In this document: positions 1 to 8,553 of the stretch, one piece after another | Position numbering within the stretch: position 1 is the stretch's first letter | Layout: the number at the start of each line of letters is the position of its first letter | From: Micromonospora sp. R77 | GTDB lineage: Bacteria; Actinomycetota; Actinomycetes; Mycobacteriales; Micromonosporaceae | Reading direction: 5' to 3' | Assembly: GCF_022747945.1 (NCBI RefSeq) | Contig: NZ_JALDST010000001.1 | Coordinates: 2,976,001-3,040,000, forward strand | Length of the DNA: 64,000 nt | Translations under genes and position numbers: made by a program | Notes under the pieces: generated by a model | Told to the model about the DNA's origin: nothing | Database searches by the model: none | What the model saw: the letters and a program-made list of their open reading frames with translations, nothing else

Positions 1-1209
1 AACGCGGACCTGCTCGGCGCGGCCCTGGACGGGCTGGTGGCCCGCTTCGGGCTGGCCGGCCAGCGGGTCGGCGAGGTGGTCGCGGGCGCGGTGCTCAAGC
101 ACTCCCGGGACTTCAACCTCGCCCGCGAGGTGGTGCTCGGCTCCAGGCTGGACCCGCACACCCCCGCGTACGACATCCAGCAGGCCTGCGGCACCGGCCT
201 GGAGGCGGCGATCCTGGTCGCCAACAAGATCGCCCTCGGGCAGCTCGAGGTCGGCATCGCCGGTGGCGTGGACACCACCTCCGACGCGCCGCTGGCGATC
301 AACGAGGACCTGCGCCGTACGCTGCTGCGGCTCAACTCCGCCCGGACCCTCGGCGAGCGGCTGAAGGTCGCCGCGAAGCTCCGCCCGCACCAGCCGTTCC
401 GGCCGGAGATCCCGCGCAACGCGGAACCGCGTACCGGGCTGTCGATGGGGGAGCACGCGGCCCGGACGGCGCTGCGCTGGGACGTCGACCGGCAGGCCCA
501 GGACGAGCTGGCGCTCCGCTCGCACCAGCGCCTCGCGGCCGCGTACGACCGGGGTTTCTTCGACGACCTGCTGACCCCCTACCTGGGGCTGACCCGCGAC
601 CAGAACCTCCGCCCGGACACCACCCTGGAGAAGCTCGGCTCGCTCAAGCCGGTCTTCGGCACCCGTGGCCCGGACGCCGAGCGGGCCACCATGACCGCCG
701 GCAACTCCTCGCCGCTCACCGACGGCGCCTCGACGGTGCTGCTGGCCTCCGAGGAGTGGGCGCGCGCGCACAGCTTGCCGGTGCTGGCCTGGTTCAGCTG
801 GTCGGAGACCGCCGCCGTCGACTTCGTGCACGGCGACGAGGGCCTGCTGATGGCCCCCGCGTACGCCGTGCCCCGGCTGCTGCACCGGGCCGGGCTGACC
901 CTGCAGGACTTCGACTTCTACGAGATCCACGAGGCGTTCGCCGCGCAGGTGCTGGCCACCCTGGCGGCGTGGGAGTCGGCGGAGTTCTGCTCCGACCGGC
1001 TCGGGTTGGACGCGCCGCTCGGGTCGATCGACCGGGACCGGCTCAACGTCACCGGCTCCTCGCTGGCCGCTGGGCACCCGTTCGCGGCCACCGGCGGGCG
1101 GATCGTCGCCACCCTGGCCAAGCTCCTCGCCGAGAAGGGGAGCGGGCGGGGCCTGATCTCCATCTGCGCGGCCGGCGGCCAGGGCGTCACGGCGATCCTG
1201 GAACGGTGA
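1..1209 (+). CDS. Acetyl-CoA C-acyltransferase (thiolase), 5' end outside window
   Basis: This gene enters the window already open; 402 codons are visible and end at the TGA at 1207. It is a thiolase, which cleaves 3-ketoacyl-CoA or condenses acyl-CoA units in fatty-acid or polyketide-precursor metabolism. The nucleophilic cysteine is seen at visible codon 63 in QQACGTGLEAA. The second half holds the family motifs GHPFAATGGR (active-site histidine) and SICAAGGQG (the second catalytic cysteine). The missing part should be only some tens of residues, judging from the usual 400-430 residues. The substrate chain length cannot be told from the sequence. A strong hairpin follows the stop codon. Confident of family, not of the exact role (fadA, fadI or acetoacetyl type). 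Confidence 0.9.
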   Translation, partial: NADLLGAALDGLVARFGLAGQRVGEVVAGAVLKHSRDFNLAREVVLGSRLDPHTPAYDIQQACGTGLEAAILVANKIALGQLEVGIAGGVDTTSDAPLAINEDLRRTLLRLNSARTLGERLKVAAKLRPHQPFRPEIPRNAEPRTGLSMGEHAARTALRWDVDRQAQDELALRSHQRLAAAYDRGFFDDLLTPYLGLTRDQNLRPDTTLEKLGSLKPVFGTRGPDAERATMTAGNSSPLTDGASTVLLASEEWARAHSLPVLAWFSWSETAAVDFVHGDEGLLMAPAYAVPRLLHRAGLTLQDFDFYEIHEAFAAQVLATLAAWESAEFCSDRLGLDAPLGSIDRDRLNVTGSSLAAGHPFAATGGRIVATLAKLLAEKGSGRGLISICAAGGQGVTAILER

Positions 1210-1215
1210 GACACA

Positions 1216-1253
1216 CCGACGCCCGCCCCGAGGAGATCCGGGGCGGGCGTCGG
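1216..1253. terminator. Bidirectional hairpin terminator
   Basis: Perfect 14-bp inverted repeat (arms 1216-1229 and 1240-1253, loop of 10) between the convergent thiolase gene and the minus-strand beta-helix gene. There is no U-tract, as is usual in high-GC actinobacteria. Confidence 0.75.
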
Positions 1254-1268
1254 ACGTGCCGGTGCGGC

Positions 1269-3599
1269 TCAGCCGAGGGTGAACTTCTCCCACGCGCCGA
1301 TGGTGGTGCGGTTGGCGATCAGCGGCTTCGCGCCGGCGCTCTCCGCGGTGACGTAGCGCCCGTTCACGGCGGCCTTCAGGGACACCGTGCCGCCACTGTT
1401 GCGGACCAGGGTGAACCGCTCCCAGGCGCCGACCGACGTCCGGTTGGCGATCAGCGGCAGGGTGCCACTGCTGTCGGCGCTCACGAAGCGGTTGTCCGCC
1501 CGGGCGAAGATGCCGATCTGGCCGTTGCCGAGGTCGACCAGGTCGAACCGCTCCCACGGGCCGACACTGGTCCGGCTCGCGATCAGGGGCTTCGCGCCGG
1601 CACTGTCGGCGGTGACGTACCGGCTGTTGGCGCCGGCCTTCAGCGACCGGTCCGTGTCCGTGACGGTGACCCGGTAGAACTTCTGGTCGGTGCCGACCGT
1701 GGTGGCGTTGGCGATCAGTGCCGTGGTGGCGTTCGCCGGCGCGGTCACGTACCGGCCGCTGGCGATGGCCCTGAGACTGATCGTGCCGTCGGTGTTGCGG
1801 ACCTGGGTGAACCGTTGATTGGTGGTCACCAGCGTGCCGCCGGCGGTGACCGCCTGGACACCCGCGAAGTCGGCGGCGAGATACTGCCCTTTCGCGCGCC
1901 AGAAGAGCGCGATCTGCCCGCTGCCGGCGTCCACCACGTCGAACTGGCCCGTCGCGTCCAGGGCCGGGCGGTCACCGCTCAACCCCGGCCAGGGGGCCGC
2001 CAGCGAACCGACGTACCGCAGACCGGAGAGGGTGAGCAGGCCCACGGTCCCGGTACGCGGCAGCACGCTCGCCTGCTGCGAGGCGGCGTCGTGCCGACCG
2101 TCGGTCCCGGTCACGACCAGGTAGACGTTGAAGGTGCCGCGGGTGGCGTACCGGTGGGTGGCGATCGGGGTTGCCTGGGTCGTGCTGGTGCCGTCGCCCC
2201 AGTCGAACTGGTAGGAGGCGATCGGCGCGACACCCGACCCGGAGGAGGAGGCGTCGGCCGTCACCGCGCCCGCACCGAGGTCCAGCGCCAGGCTGATCCG
2301 GGCCTGCGGTCCGCGAATGGTCTCCAGGGCACCCCGGTCGGCGTACGTCACCGGTCCGGCGCCGGTGTCCGCCACCGCCGGATCGTCGACGCGTGCCCTA
2401 CCCACCCGGTCGGTGGTCGGGTAACCGGGGGCGGCCGAGTTCGCCGAGTCGTAGTTGGCCCTCGGGTCCCCGGTCTCCAGGTCGTGGGCGGCCTGACCGG
2501 ATGCGGCTTGGAAATCCGCCAGGCTCAGTTGGGCGCCGTTCCAGGCATAGAGCGTGGGATAGCCCGAGCGGTAGTGGTCGAGGGTGTTGTAGTCGACCAC
2601 GGTGTCCCGGACGGCCTCGTCATGGACTCCCAGCAGGACCCCGTGCCGCACCGTGTCGGTGCAGTATTCGGTGCCGAGCGGACTGCCGTAGGTGACGAGG
2701 TTGTTCTGCACCGAGACCCCGGTGGAGGCCCCGTCGACCCGGATGCTGTCTAGGCAGCGATCCTCCACCGTGTTGTTGGTGATCGCTGTGCCGGTGGCGC
2801 CGTGGTTGTGGATGCCGTAGCCCCGCCCGCCGGCGATCTGGTTGTTGGCCACCACGGTGCCGTCCGCGCCGGCCTCGACCGTGATGGCCGCGCCGGTGAA
2901 GTGGTCGATGTCGTTCCCGACGATCGTGTTGTCGTCGCCCTCGACGCGGATGCCGACGCCGTGGTCGGCGTCGTCCGGCAGGCTCGCCGTCACCGTCATC
3001 GCGCTGATCTTCACGCCGGTGGTGGCGGCGTCCAGGGTCACTCCGGCCAGGAGTGGCCGCCCGCTGACGTTGCCGCGGGTCAGGGACGACCGGTTGACGC
3101 CGACGAGCCGCACGGCGGGTACGGACGCTCCGTCGGCGACCCCGAAGCCGCCGCCCTCGACGGTGATGCCCGATGCGTCGCGGAGGTCGAGAGCGGGTGC
3201 CTCCATCGCCCCGACGACCTGGAACCGCTGGATCGTGACGTCGTGCTCGCCGGCGACTGTGATCCCGGCCGTCGGTCCGGCCAGGACTGCTGTCATGGTC
3301 GATGAGGAGCTGCGGAAGACGATCGGCTCATCCGGGGTGCCGGAACTGGCGATGGTCACCCGTTCCCGGTAGGTGCCGGATCCGACGTCGACCGTCTGGC
3401 CGGCGGTGACCGCGGCGGCGGCCGGCTTGATCGTGCAGAACGGCTGTGCCAGGGTGCCCGGCCCGGTGTCGGAGCAGGCGGTGGAGAGCTGGCGGACGTA
3501 GAAGACCGTCGGGTCGGCGGCCTGGGCCGGTGCGGCGGAGAGCAGGGTGCCGCCGGTGAGCGCGACGGCCGCGAGGCCGGCGAGCAGGGGTTTGCGCAT
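1269..3599 (-). CDS. Secreted beta-helix protein with PKD and fascin-like repeat domains
   Basis: This 776-residue protein begins with a Sec signal peptide (positively charged start, hydrophobic core, cleavage near APAQA-AD at about residue 28). Residues about 30-330 carry short parallel-beta-helix repeats of the NosD/DUF1565 type, with recurring NTI, NNT and NNQ turns. Residues about 430-510 look like a PKD domain (YQFDWGDGTST, then YLVVTGTDG). The last 260 residues hold repeats of the type RYVTADSAGAKPLIA followed by WERF, which resemble fascin/actin-crosslinking beta-trefoil repeats. The layout suggests an extracellular glycan-binding or glycan-cleaving protein, but no catalytic residues can be assigned. 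An SD-like GAGGA precedes the ATG. It is transcribed alone, between a terminator and a divergent promoter region. Confidence 0.85.
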   Translation of the reverse strand: MRKPLLAGLAAVALTGGTLLSAAPAQAADPTVFYVRQLSTACSDTGPGTLAQPFCTIKPAAAAVTAGQTVDVGSGTYRERVTIASSGTPDEPIVFRSSSSTMTAVLAGPTAGITVAGEHDVTIQRFQVVGAMEAPALDLRDASGITVEGGGFGVADGASVPAVRLVGVNRSSLTRGNVSGRPLLAGVTLDAATTGVKISAMTVTASLPDDADHGVGIRVEGDDNTIVGNDIDHFTGAAITVEAGADGTVVANNQIAGGRGYGIHNHGATGTAITNNTVEDRCLDSIRVDGASTGVSVQNNLVTYGSPLGTEYCTDTVRHGVLLGVHDEAVRDTVVDYNTLDHYRSGYPTLYAWNGAQLSLADFQAASGQAAHDLETGDPRANYDSANSAAPGYPTTDRVGRARVDDPAVADTGAGPVTYADRGALETIRGPQARISLALDLGAGAVTADASSSGSGVAPIASYQFDWGDGTSTTQATPIATHRYATRGTFNVYLVVTGTDGRHDAASQQASVLPRTGTVGLLTLSGLRYVGSLAAPWPGLSGDRPALDATGQFDVVDAGSGQIALFWRAKGQYLAADFAGVQAVTAGGTLVTTNQRFTQVRNTDGTISLRAIASGRYVTAPANATTALIANATTVGTDQKFYRVTVTDTDRSLKAGANSRYVTADSAGAKPLIASRTSVGPWERFDLVDLGNGQIGIFARADNRFVSADSSGTLPLIANRTSVGAWERFTLVRNSGGTVSLKAAVNGRYVTAESAGAKPLIANRTTIGAWEKFTLG

Positions 3600-3819
3600 G
3601 TGTGTCCTCGGAGGGAGGAAGAAGGATTCGGCTCGGCCGAAGTCAGATCGGGCGATGATCTCGTGATCGCGGGGCGCCCGCCGTCCCGGGCGACATAAGC
3701 GACACGTGGCTACCAGGTGACGGATTCCCTATCAGGTAGTGAAAGGTACATAAGCTCACATTCATGTTGAGAACCACCCACGATGGAGGCACCGATTGTC
3801 CTCAACTGGGAGGTTCTGA

Positions 3820-4659
3820 GTGAAAACGCGACGTTGGTTGCTGGCCGTCGTCTCCGGTGCGGCCCTGATCCTGGTGCCCGGCGCCGCCCAGTCGGCGGCC
3901 CCGAGCGCGGCCGTCCGGGCCGCCACCCTCGCCGGCGCCGGCTCCGGCGACCTGGACCCCGACCGGCAGGGTGCCCCGCAGAGCCGGCCGCCGCAGCCTC
4001 CGCCCGGCGGCAGCCTCTGCGTCCCCGGCACCCCGCCGAACGCCCCGCAGACCACCGTCTTCTACGGCGGCGACCCGCTATTCGGGCCGGCGCAGTTGCC
4101 CACCGCCTCCCCGGTCGGCCCGCTGCTCGCCGGATACGAACGGTTCGGCGCGCAGAGCCAGGTCGAGTGGGTGCAGAACTACACCACCCAGACCACGCCC
4201 AACAAGCTGATCTTCCCGCCCGGGAACGGTTTCGTGCTCGGCCCGCACGGCGAGCAGGTGAAGACCCGGCAGAGCATGCTCCCCGGCTACCGCCTCGACC
4301 GCTTCGGTTTCCCCGGCGGGTCCTTCCTGGCCCCGCTCGGCACCCCGTTCAGCGCCCGCTCGCTGGCCCCGCAGAGCCTGAACACGCCGGCCAACGCGCC
4401 GCTGGCGAACTACCACACCTACTGCGTGCTGAAGACGTTCGACGTGGACTCCGGCCCGATCGCGCCGTGGTTCGCCCAGACCGGCCTGGGTACGCAGTTC
4501 CAGTTGAACGCGGCGTACCTGCCGCAGGCGGGCGGCTCGGTCAGCGTCCAGTGGCTGCTCGACCACCAGTTCATCGTCGAGGAATACCTGGACGGCGTCT
4601 GCACCACCACCAGCGTGCCCCGGCAGTCCAGCACACCGGTCCCCGGGTACGTCTGCTGA
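3820..4659 (+). CDS. Secreted TNT-domain protein (putative NAD+ glycohydrolase toxin)
   Basis: 279 residues starting at a GTG six bases after GGGAGG. There is an N-terminal signal peptide (cleavage near AAQSAAP, about residue 27), a Pro-rich linker to about residue 65, and then a C-terminal domain that matches the TNT family (tuberculosis necrotizing toxin, the NAD+ glycohydrolase at the end of mycobacterial CpnT). Visible family motifs are LDRFG with Arg161, GSFLAPLGTPF, RSLAP with Arg180, and GPIAPWFAQ with Gln220; the Arg and Gln positions correspond to residues needed in CpnT. The position usually held by tyrosine before LAP appears to be Phe169. It is a free-standing secreted version, without the channel domain of CpnT. 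A small ORF begins 25 bases downstream and could be its antidote. The fold assignment is strong; activity is inferred. Confidence 0.8.
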   Translation: MKTRRWLLAVVSGAALILVPGAAQSAAPSAAVRAATLAGAGSGDLDPDRQGAPQSRPPQPPPGGSLCVPGTPPNAPQTTVFYGGDPLFGPAQLPTASPVGPLLAGYERFGAQSQVEWVQNYTTQTTPNKLIFPPGNGFVLGPHGEQVKTRQSMLPGYRLDRFGFPGGSFLAPLGTPFSARSLAPQSLNTPANAPLANYHTYCVLKTFDVDSGPIAPWFAQTGLGTQFQLNAAYLPQAGGSVSVQWLLDHQFIVEEYLDGVCTTTSVPRQSSTPVPGYVC

Positions 4660-4684
4660 CCGTGGCACCGACAGGAGGTCGAGG

Positions 4685-4936
4685 ATGGACCGGCACCAGG
4701 TCCGGGCGGCCCTGCTGGCGACGGGACTCTCGCCGGACGCCTTCGAGTTGGAGGACGTGCACGAGCACGTACCGGTCCCGCCCGACTTCTGGTTCCTCCG
4801 CCGCGCGCCCGCCGGTGGATGGGAGATCGGCGCCTACGAGCGCGGCGTGTACGACGTCCGGGGCACCTTCGACACCGAGGAGGCCGCCTGCGCGGCCCTC
4901 TGGACCGCCCTGACCGGCCGGCCCGCACCGACCTGA
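4685..4936 (+). CDS. Small acidic protein, candidate immunity partner of TNT toxin
   Basis: 83 residues, ATG preceded by AGGAGGTCGAGG, 25 bases after the TNT-domain gene and followed by a strong hairpin, so the two form a two-gene unit. The protein has no signal peptide or membrane segment and is therefore cytoplasmic. It is rich in acidic and aromatic residues (VPPDFWFLRR, WEIGAYERGVYD) and looks like a small alpha/beta fold. I do not recognise a family. Its position behind a secreted NADase-like toxin, and the opposite predicted location (inside the cell), suggest a protective antitoxin by analogy to the IFT protein of CpnT, which is larger. It could also be an unrelated conserved gene. Confidence 0.75.
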   Translation: MDRHQVRAALLATGLSPDAFELEDVHEHVPVPPDFWFLRRAPAGGWEIGAYERGVYDVRGTFDTEEAACAALWTALTGRPAPT

Positions 4937-4950
4937 GCGACCGACGACAG

Positions 4951-4993
4951 ACAGCTCCTGGCAGTCCCCGCACGGGGGGCTGCCAGGAGCTGT
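4951..4993 (+). terminator. Hairpin terminator after the TNT two-gene unit
   Basis: Perfect 14-bp arms (4951-4964 and 4980-4993). The loop can extend the stem through CCCC/GGGG, giving one long GC-rich hairpin just after the stop of the 83-residue ORF. Confidence 0.8.
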
Positions 4994-5130
4994 GTCGGCC
5001 GGATGCACCTGCCCACTGCGCGCCGATCCGGTCACCGGGTGCGCGCTCCGGAGCGGTGTTGCCGGCCGTCCCTACGCTGACCCCGACCGCTCGGATCTCG
5101 GCGTGGGCGGCATACCCGAGGGGACCCCTG

Positions 5131-5778
5131 ATGTCCGGTCGAGCCCTGCCCCGTACCCCTGTCCTCGCCCTGGTCGCCGTGCTGGCGGTCGCCGGCTGCG
5201 GAGCCACCGGCAAGAGCGCCACGGAGTCCACCGCCAGCACGTCGGTCACCGGGGCCCCGGACGACGCGTCGGCCGGATCCGGCACCCTCACCATCGACGG
5301 GTCGACGCCGGCCGGCACGCCCACCACCAGCGGCGGCGGCTCGACCGGCGGCGGCACGACGGGCGGTGGCACGACCGGCGGCGGTTCGACGGGCGGTGGC
5401 TCGACCGGCGGGGGCACCGGGAGCAGTGGCGGGAAGTCCGGGTCGACCACGAGCAGCGGTCCTGCCATCACCTACTTCCGGGTCGCCAGGCAGCCGTCCT
5501 GCCCGGCCGGCACCAGCGCCAACCCGATCGCCGGCACGCCGGTCGTGGTCGAGTGGAAGACCGGCAACGTCGACTCCGTCGCCCTCTCCGTCGACGGCCC
5601 CGGCGTGTACGCCGACAACTACCCGCCCAGCGGCAGCGAGACGCTGAACTTCCCCTGCTCCGGGGCCGACGGCAGCACCCAGCGGCACACCTACCTGCTG
5701 ACCGTCCGCAACGCGCACGGCAAGGCGACGAAGACCCTGGTGGTGAGCGCGACCGTGCACGACGTGCCCACGGTGTGA
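5131..5778 (+). CDS. Lipoprotein with Gly/Thr/Ser-rich linker and C-terminal beta domain
   Basis: The ATG at 5131 gives 215 residues with a typical lipoprotein signal peptide (RALPRTP, hydrophobic stretch, lipobox VAGC with the lipidated cysteine near residue 25). Residues about 70-105 are a low-complexity linker of GGGS, GGGT and TGGG units. The C-terminal 100 residues contain two cysteines (QPSCPAG and NFPCSG) and alternating hydrophobic strands like an Ig-type or PKD-like sandwich. It is probably anchored on the outer face of the membrane with the beta domain held away by the linker. Function is unknown. Longer upstream starts in the same frame would place the lipobox far from the N terminus and are rejected. 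Confidence 0.8.
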   Translation: MSGRALPRTPVLALVAVLAVAGCGATGKSATESTASTSVTGAPDDASAGSGTLTIDGSTPAGTPTTSGGGSTGGGTTGGGTTGGGSTGGGSTGGGTGSSGGKSGSTTSSGPAITYFRVARQPSCPAGTSANPIAGTPVVVEWKTGNVDSVALSVDGPGVYADNYPPSGSETLNFPCSGADGSTQRHTYLLTVRNAHGKATKTLVVSATVHDVPTV

Positions 5779-5831
5779 CGGGTCCCGGGCTGGGCGGCGA
5801 CCCGCCCCGGCGGTGCGAAAGAATGCGGTAC

Positions 5832-7256
5832 GTGACGACGATCCCGAACGTGCTCGCCAACCGGTACGCCTCACCCGAACTGGTCGCCCTCTGGTCGCCG
5901 GAGGAAAAGGTACGCATGGAACGGCGGCTCTGGCTCGCCGTGTTGAAGGCCCAGCGGGACCTCGGGGTGAGCGTGCCGGACGGGGTGGTCGAGGCGTACG
6001 AGCGGGTCGTCGACGACGTCGACCTGGCCTCCATCGCGGCGCGGGAGCGGGTCACCCGGCACGACGTGAAGGCCCGGATCGAGGAGTTCAGCGCGCTCGC
6101 CGGGCACGAGCACGTGCACAAGGGGATGACCTCCCGCGACCTCACCGAGAACGTCGAGCAGCTCCAGGTGCGCGCCTCGCTGGAGCTGATCCGGGACCGG
6201 CTGGTCGCCGCGCTGGTCCGGCTGGCCTGGCACGCCAACGAGTACTCCGGCGTGGTGATGACCGGACGGTCGCACAACGTGGCCGCGCAGGCCACCACGC
6301 TGGGTAAGCGGTTCGCCTCGGCCGCCGAGGAACTGCTGATCGCGTACGAGCGGCTGACGGACCTGATCGACCGGTATCCCCTGCGCGGCATCAAGGGGCC
6401 GGTGGGCACCGCCGCCGACCAGCTCGACCTCTTCGACTCCGACGCCGGGAAGGTGGCCGAGCTGGAGCGCCGGGTCGCCGGGCACCTGGGCTTCGCGCGG
6501 GTGCTGGACAGCGTCGGCCAGGTCTATCCGCGGTCGCTGGACTTCGACGTGCTCGCCGCGCTGGTCCAGGTGGCCGCCGCGCCGTCGTCGCTGGCCACCA
6601 CGATCCGCCTGATGGTCGGCCAGGAGCTGGTCACCGAGGGTTTCAAGCCCGGCCAGGTGGGCTCCAGCGCGATGCCGCACAAGATGAACACCCGCTCGTC
6701 GGAGCGGATCAACGGCTTCGCGGTGATCCTCCGGGGCTATCTGTCCATGGTCGGCGAGTTGGCCGGTGACCAGTGGAACGAGGGGGACGTCTCCTGCTCG
6801 GTGGTCCGTCGGGTCGCCCTGCCGGACGCGTTCTTCGCCGCCGACGGGCTGTTCCAGACCTTCCTCACCGTGCTGGACGAGTTCGGCCCTTACCCGGCGG
6901 TCATCAACCGGGAGCTGGAGCGCTTCCTGCCGTTCCTGGCGACCACGAAGATCCTGGTCGCAGCGGTGCGGCGGGGCGTCGGCCGGGAGGTCGCGCACGA
7001 GGTGATCAAGGAGCACGCGGTCGCCGTCGCGCTCGCCATGCGGGAACAGGGCGCCGGAGAGAACGACCTCTTCGACCGCCTGGCGGCGGACGGCCGCCTC
7101 GGCCTCTCCCGCCCCGAGATCGACGCCCTCGTCGCCGACCGCAACGCCTTCGTGGGTGCCGCAGCCACCCAGATCGACCACGTCACCGCCCGCATCACCA
7201 AGATCGCCGAAACCCACCCCCAGGCCGCCGCCTACACCCCACCCCCCATCCTCTGA
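5832..7256 (+). CDS. purB: Adenylosuccinate lyase
   Basis: 474 residues. The enzyme removes fumarate from SAICAR and from adenylosuccinate, serving both IMP and AMP synthesis. Visible are the N-terminal NVLANRYASPELVALW, the histidine region GMTSRDLTENVEQ, and the superfamily signature GSSAMPHKMNTRSSER on the catalytic loop. The GTG at 5832 is preferred, with GAAAG about ten bases upstream and the protein then starting VTTIPNVL. An ATG three codons upstream (5823) has no room for a ribosome site. purB lies apart from the main pur operon but on the same strand. A hairpin follows the stop. Confidence 0.95.
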   Translation: MTTIPNVLANRYASPELVALWSPEEKVRMERRLWLAVLKAQRDLGVSVPDGVVEAYERVVDDVDLASIAARERVTRHDVKARIEEFSALAGHEHVHKGMTSRDLTENVEQLQVRASLELIRDRLVAALVRLAWHANEYSGVVMTGRSHNVAAQATTLGKRFASAAEELLIAYERLTDLIDRYPLRGIKGPVGTAADQLDLFDSDAGKVAELERRVAGHLGFARVLDSVGQVYPRSLDFDVLAALVQVAAAPSSLATTIRLMVGQELVTEGFKPGQVGSSAMPHKMNTRSSERINGFAVILRGYLSMVGELAGDQWNEGDVSCSVVRRVALPDAFFAADGLFQTFLTVLDEFGPYPAVINRELERFLPFLATTKILVAAVRRGVGREVAHEVIKEHAVAVALAMREQGAGENDLFDRLAADGRLGLSRPEIDALVADRNAFVGAAATQIDHVTARITKIAETHPQAAAYTPPPIL

Positions 7257-7276
7257 CCCCACCCCGCCTCCAAGGC

Positions 7277-7337
7277 GTTGATCATGAGGTTGGCGGCGGG
7301 ATTGATCTCCATTGCTGCCGCTAACCTCATGATCAAC
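7277..7337. terminator. Long inverted repeat between convergent genes (TTGATCATGAGGTT element)
   Basis: 21-bp arms (7277-7297 and 7317-7337) with a single mismatch and a 19-base loop lie between purB and the convergent YbjQ gene. Each arm contains the palindromic core TTGATCATGA. It should act as a bidirectional terminator and looks like a dispersed Micromonosporaceae intergenic repeat. Confidence 0.65.
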
Positions 7338-7361
7338 ACGGCGGGGCTCGAGATGGGTGGG

Positions 7362-7820
7362 TCAGTCGCGGGTGGGGGTTTCGGCGGCGGAGGAGAGGTT
7401 GGGGGCGCTGGCGGGTTCGGCGATACCGCCGGGTGCCCCCGTGATCTCCGGCTCGTGGGCCGTCTCGGCGGCGACCATGGGCTGGTCCGCGGGCATGACG
7501 TCCGGCATCTTGGGTACGACGATCACCGCTGTCCCGTACGCGCAGATCTCCATCCACATCTCGCCGCAGTCCCGGCTGTCGAAGCGCATCCCGATCACGG
7601 CGTTGGCGCCGAGTCGCTGCGCCTCCTCGCCGAGCCGGGCCACCGAGTCGGTACGCCAGCGGGTGAGGTTGTCCGGCGCCATCGGGTCGTACGCGCCGCC
7701 GCGCAGGTTCTTCACGCCCTCGCGGTAGGGGTTCCGGGTCCTGGCCATCGAGGACACCACTTCGCCGAGGATCTGGCGGATCTCGTAGCCGGGCAGTTGA
7801 TCCGTCGTCACGACCAGCAC
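7362..7820 (-). CDS. YbjQ/UPF0145 family heavy-metal-binding-like protein
   Basis: 152 residues from the GTG at 7820. The first 105 residues match the YbjQ (UPF0145, DUF74) family: an N-terminal strand then YEIRQILGEV, a central RNPYREGVKNLRGG, and ARLGEEAQRLGANAVIGMRFD before a strand GTAVIVV. Family members form pentameric barrels of unknown function, often annotated as heavy-metal binding without direct proof. The last 45 residues are a low-complexity Ala/Pro/Glu tail not typical of the family. Longer in-frame starts run into the 20-bp tandem repeat array upstream and are not believed. The gene stands alone, convergent with purB. Confidence 0.85.
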   Translation of the reverse strand: MLVVTTDQLPGYEIRQILGEVVSSMARTRNPYREGVKNLRGGAYDPMAPDNLTRWRTDSVARLGEEAQRLGANAVIGMRFDSRDCGEMWMEICAYGTAVIVVPKMPDVMPADQPMVAAETAHEPEITGAPGGIAEPASAPNLSSAAETPTRD

Positions 7821-8553
7821 GGTTCCGATGCTGTCATCCGGCGGGCGACACGTTCGTGAGGCTTGTTCACCTGATCGGATGCTGCAAAACGACGCGCCGA
7901 GGTCGGACCGGCCCTGCCGGGTCGGACCAGTGGCACGAGGGCCGGACGGGTGGCACGAGGGTCGGACCGGTCGCAGCAGGGCCGGACAGGTCGCACGAGG
8001 GTCGGACCAGTCGCAGCAGGGCCGGACCGGCCGTGCTGGGGTCGGATCGGTCATGCAGAGCCGGACCGGCCCTATCCGCGGCCGGACCGGCCCGGTGGGG
8101 CGGGAAGTGTCGGAGATCGGCCACTCCACCCGGCCGCCCCCGACCGCGTCCGGATCCAGCCGGATGCCCCGGAAGGCCCCATCGGTCCGGAAGGTGAGTC
8201 CGGCTCGACCCGATCGGCCCGGCGGCCCGGCGCGGGCCCCGTCCGGCCGCCCCGCGCGACCGTCCGGCATGGAGCGCCGCCGATGCCGCCGGACCGCCGA
8301 ACGGCCCCCGACATGCGATAGCGCGACGACCGCCGATGTAACGATTCGGCCTCCGTGGCAGCCCTGTACTGCCTGGTAACGGCACGTTCCGCGCACGCGG
8401 GGACACCGCTCGCAGCGACCCCCGACCGGTTACGTCGATCACTGTCCGAACCGCGCCCGGCCGGTGCGTCCAGGGCGGTATCTGCCAGGTAGGCTGGCTG
8501 CGCTCGCCCGTTGTGGGTCGGCACCCAACTGCGTACACAGTCAGGAGTGCCCA
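7821..8553. other. 733-bp intergenic region upstream of purS
   Basis: No convincing gene is present in this stretch between the YbjQ start (minus) and purS (plus). ORFs in it are open only because of GC skew. It holds the 20-bp tandem array (7901-8100), then about 250 bp of GC-rich sequence without codon structure, and presumably the divergent promoters. The last 60 bp before purS contain a GTACACAGTCAGGAG stretch with the purS ribosome site. Confidence 0.6.
7901..8100. repeat. 20-bp tandem repeat array, about 10 degenerate units
   Basis: Ten consecutive 20-bp units fill this interval, each beginning GTCGGACC or GCCGGACC and most ending GCASSAGG (S = C or G). Units 2-7 (7921-8040) are best conserved; units 8-10 drift. 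The period is not a multiple of three, so it is not the product of a repetitive protein. No spacers alternate with the units, so it is not a CRISPR array. Confidence 0.9.

Noticed and set aside
7901..8100. CRISPR array
   Set aside because: The units are contiguous 20-bp tandem repeats without spacers, and no cas genes are near.
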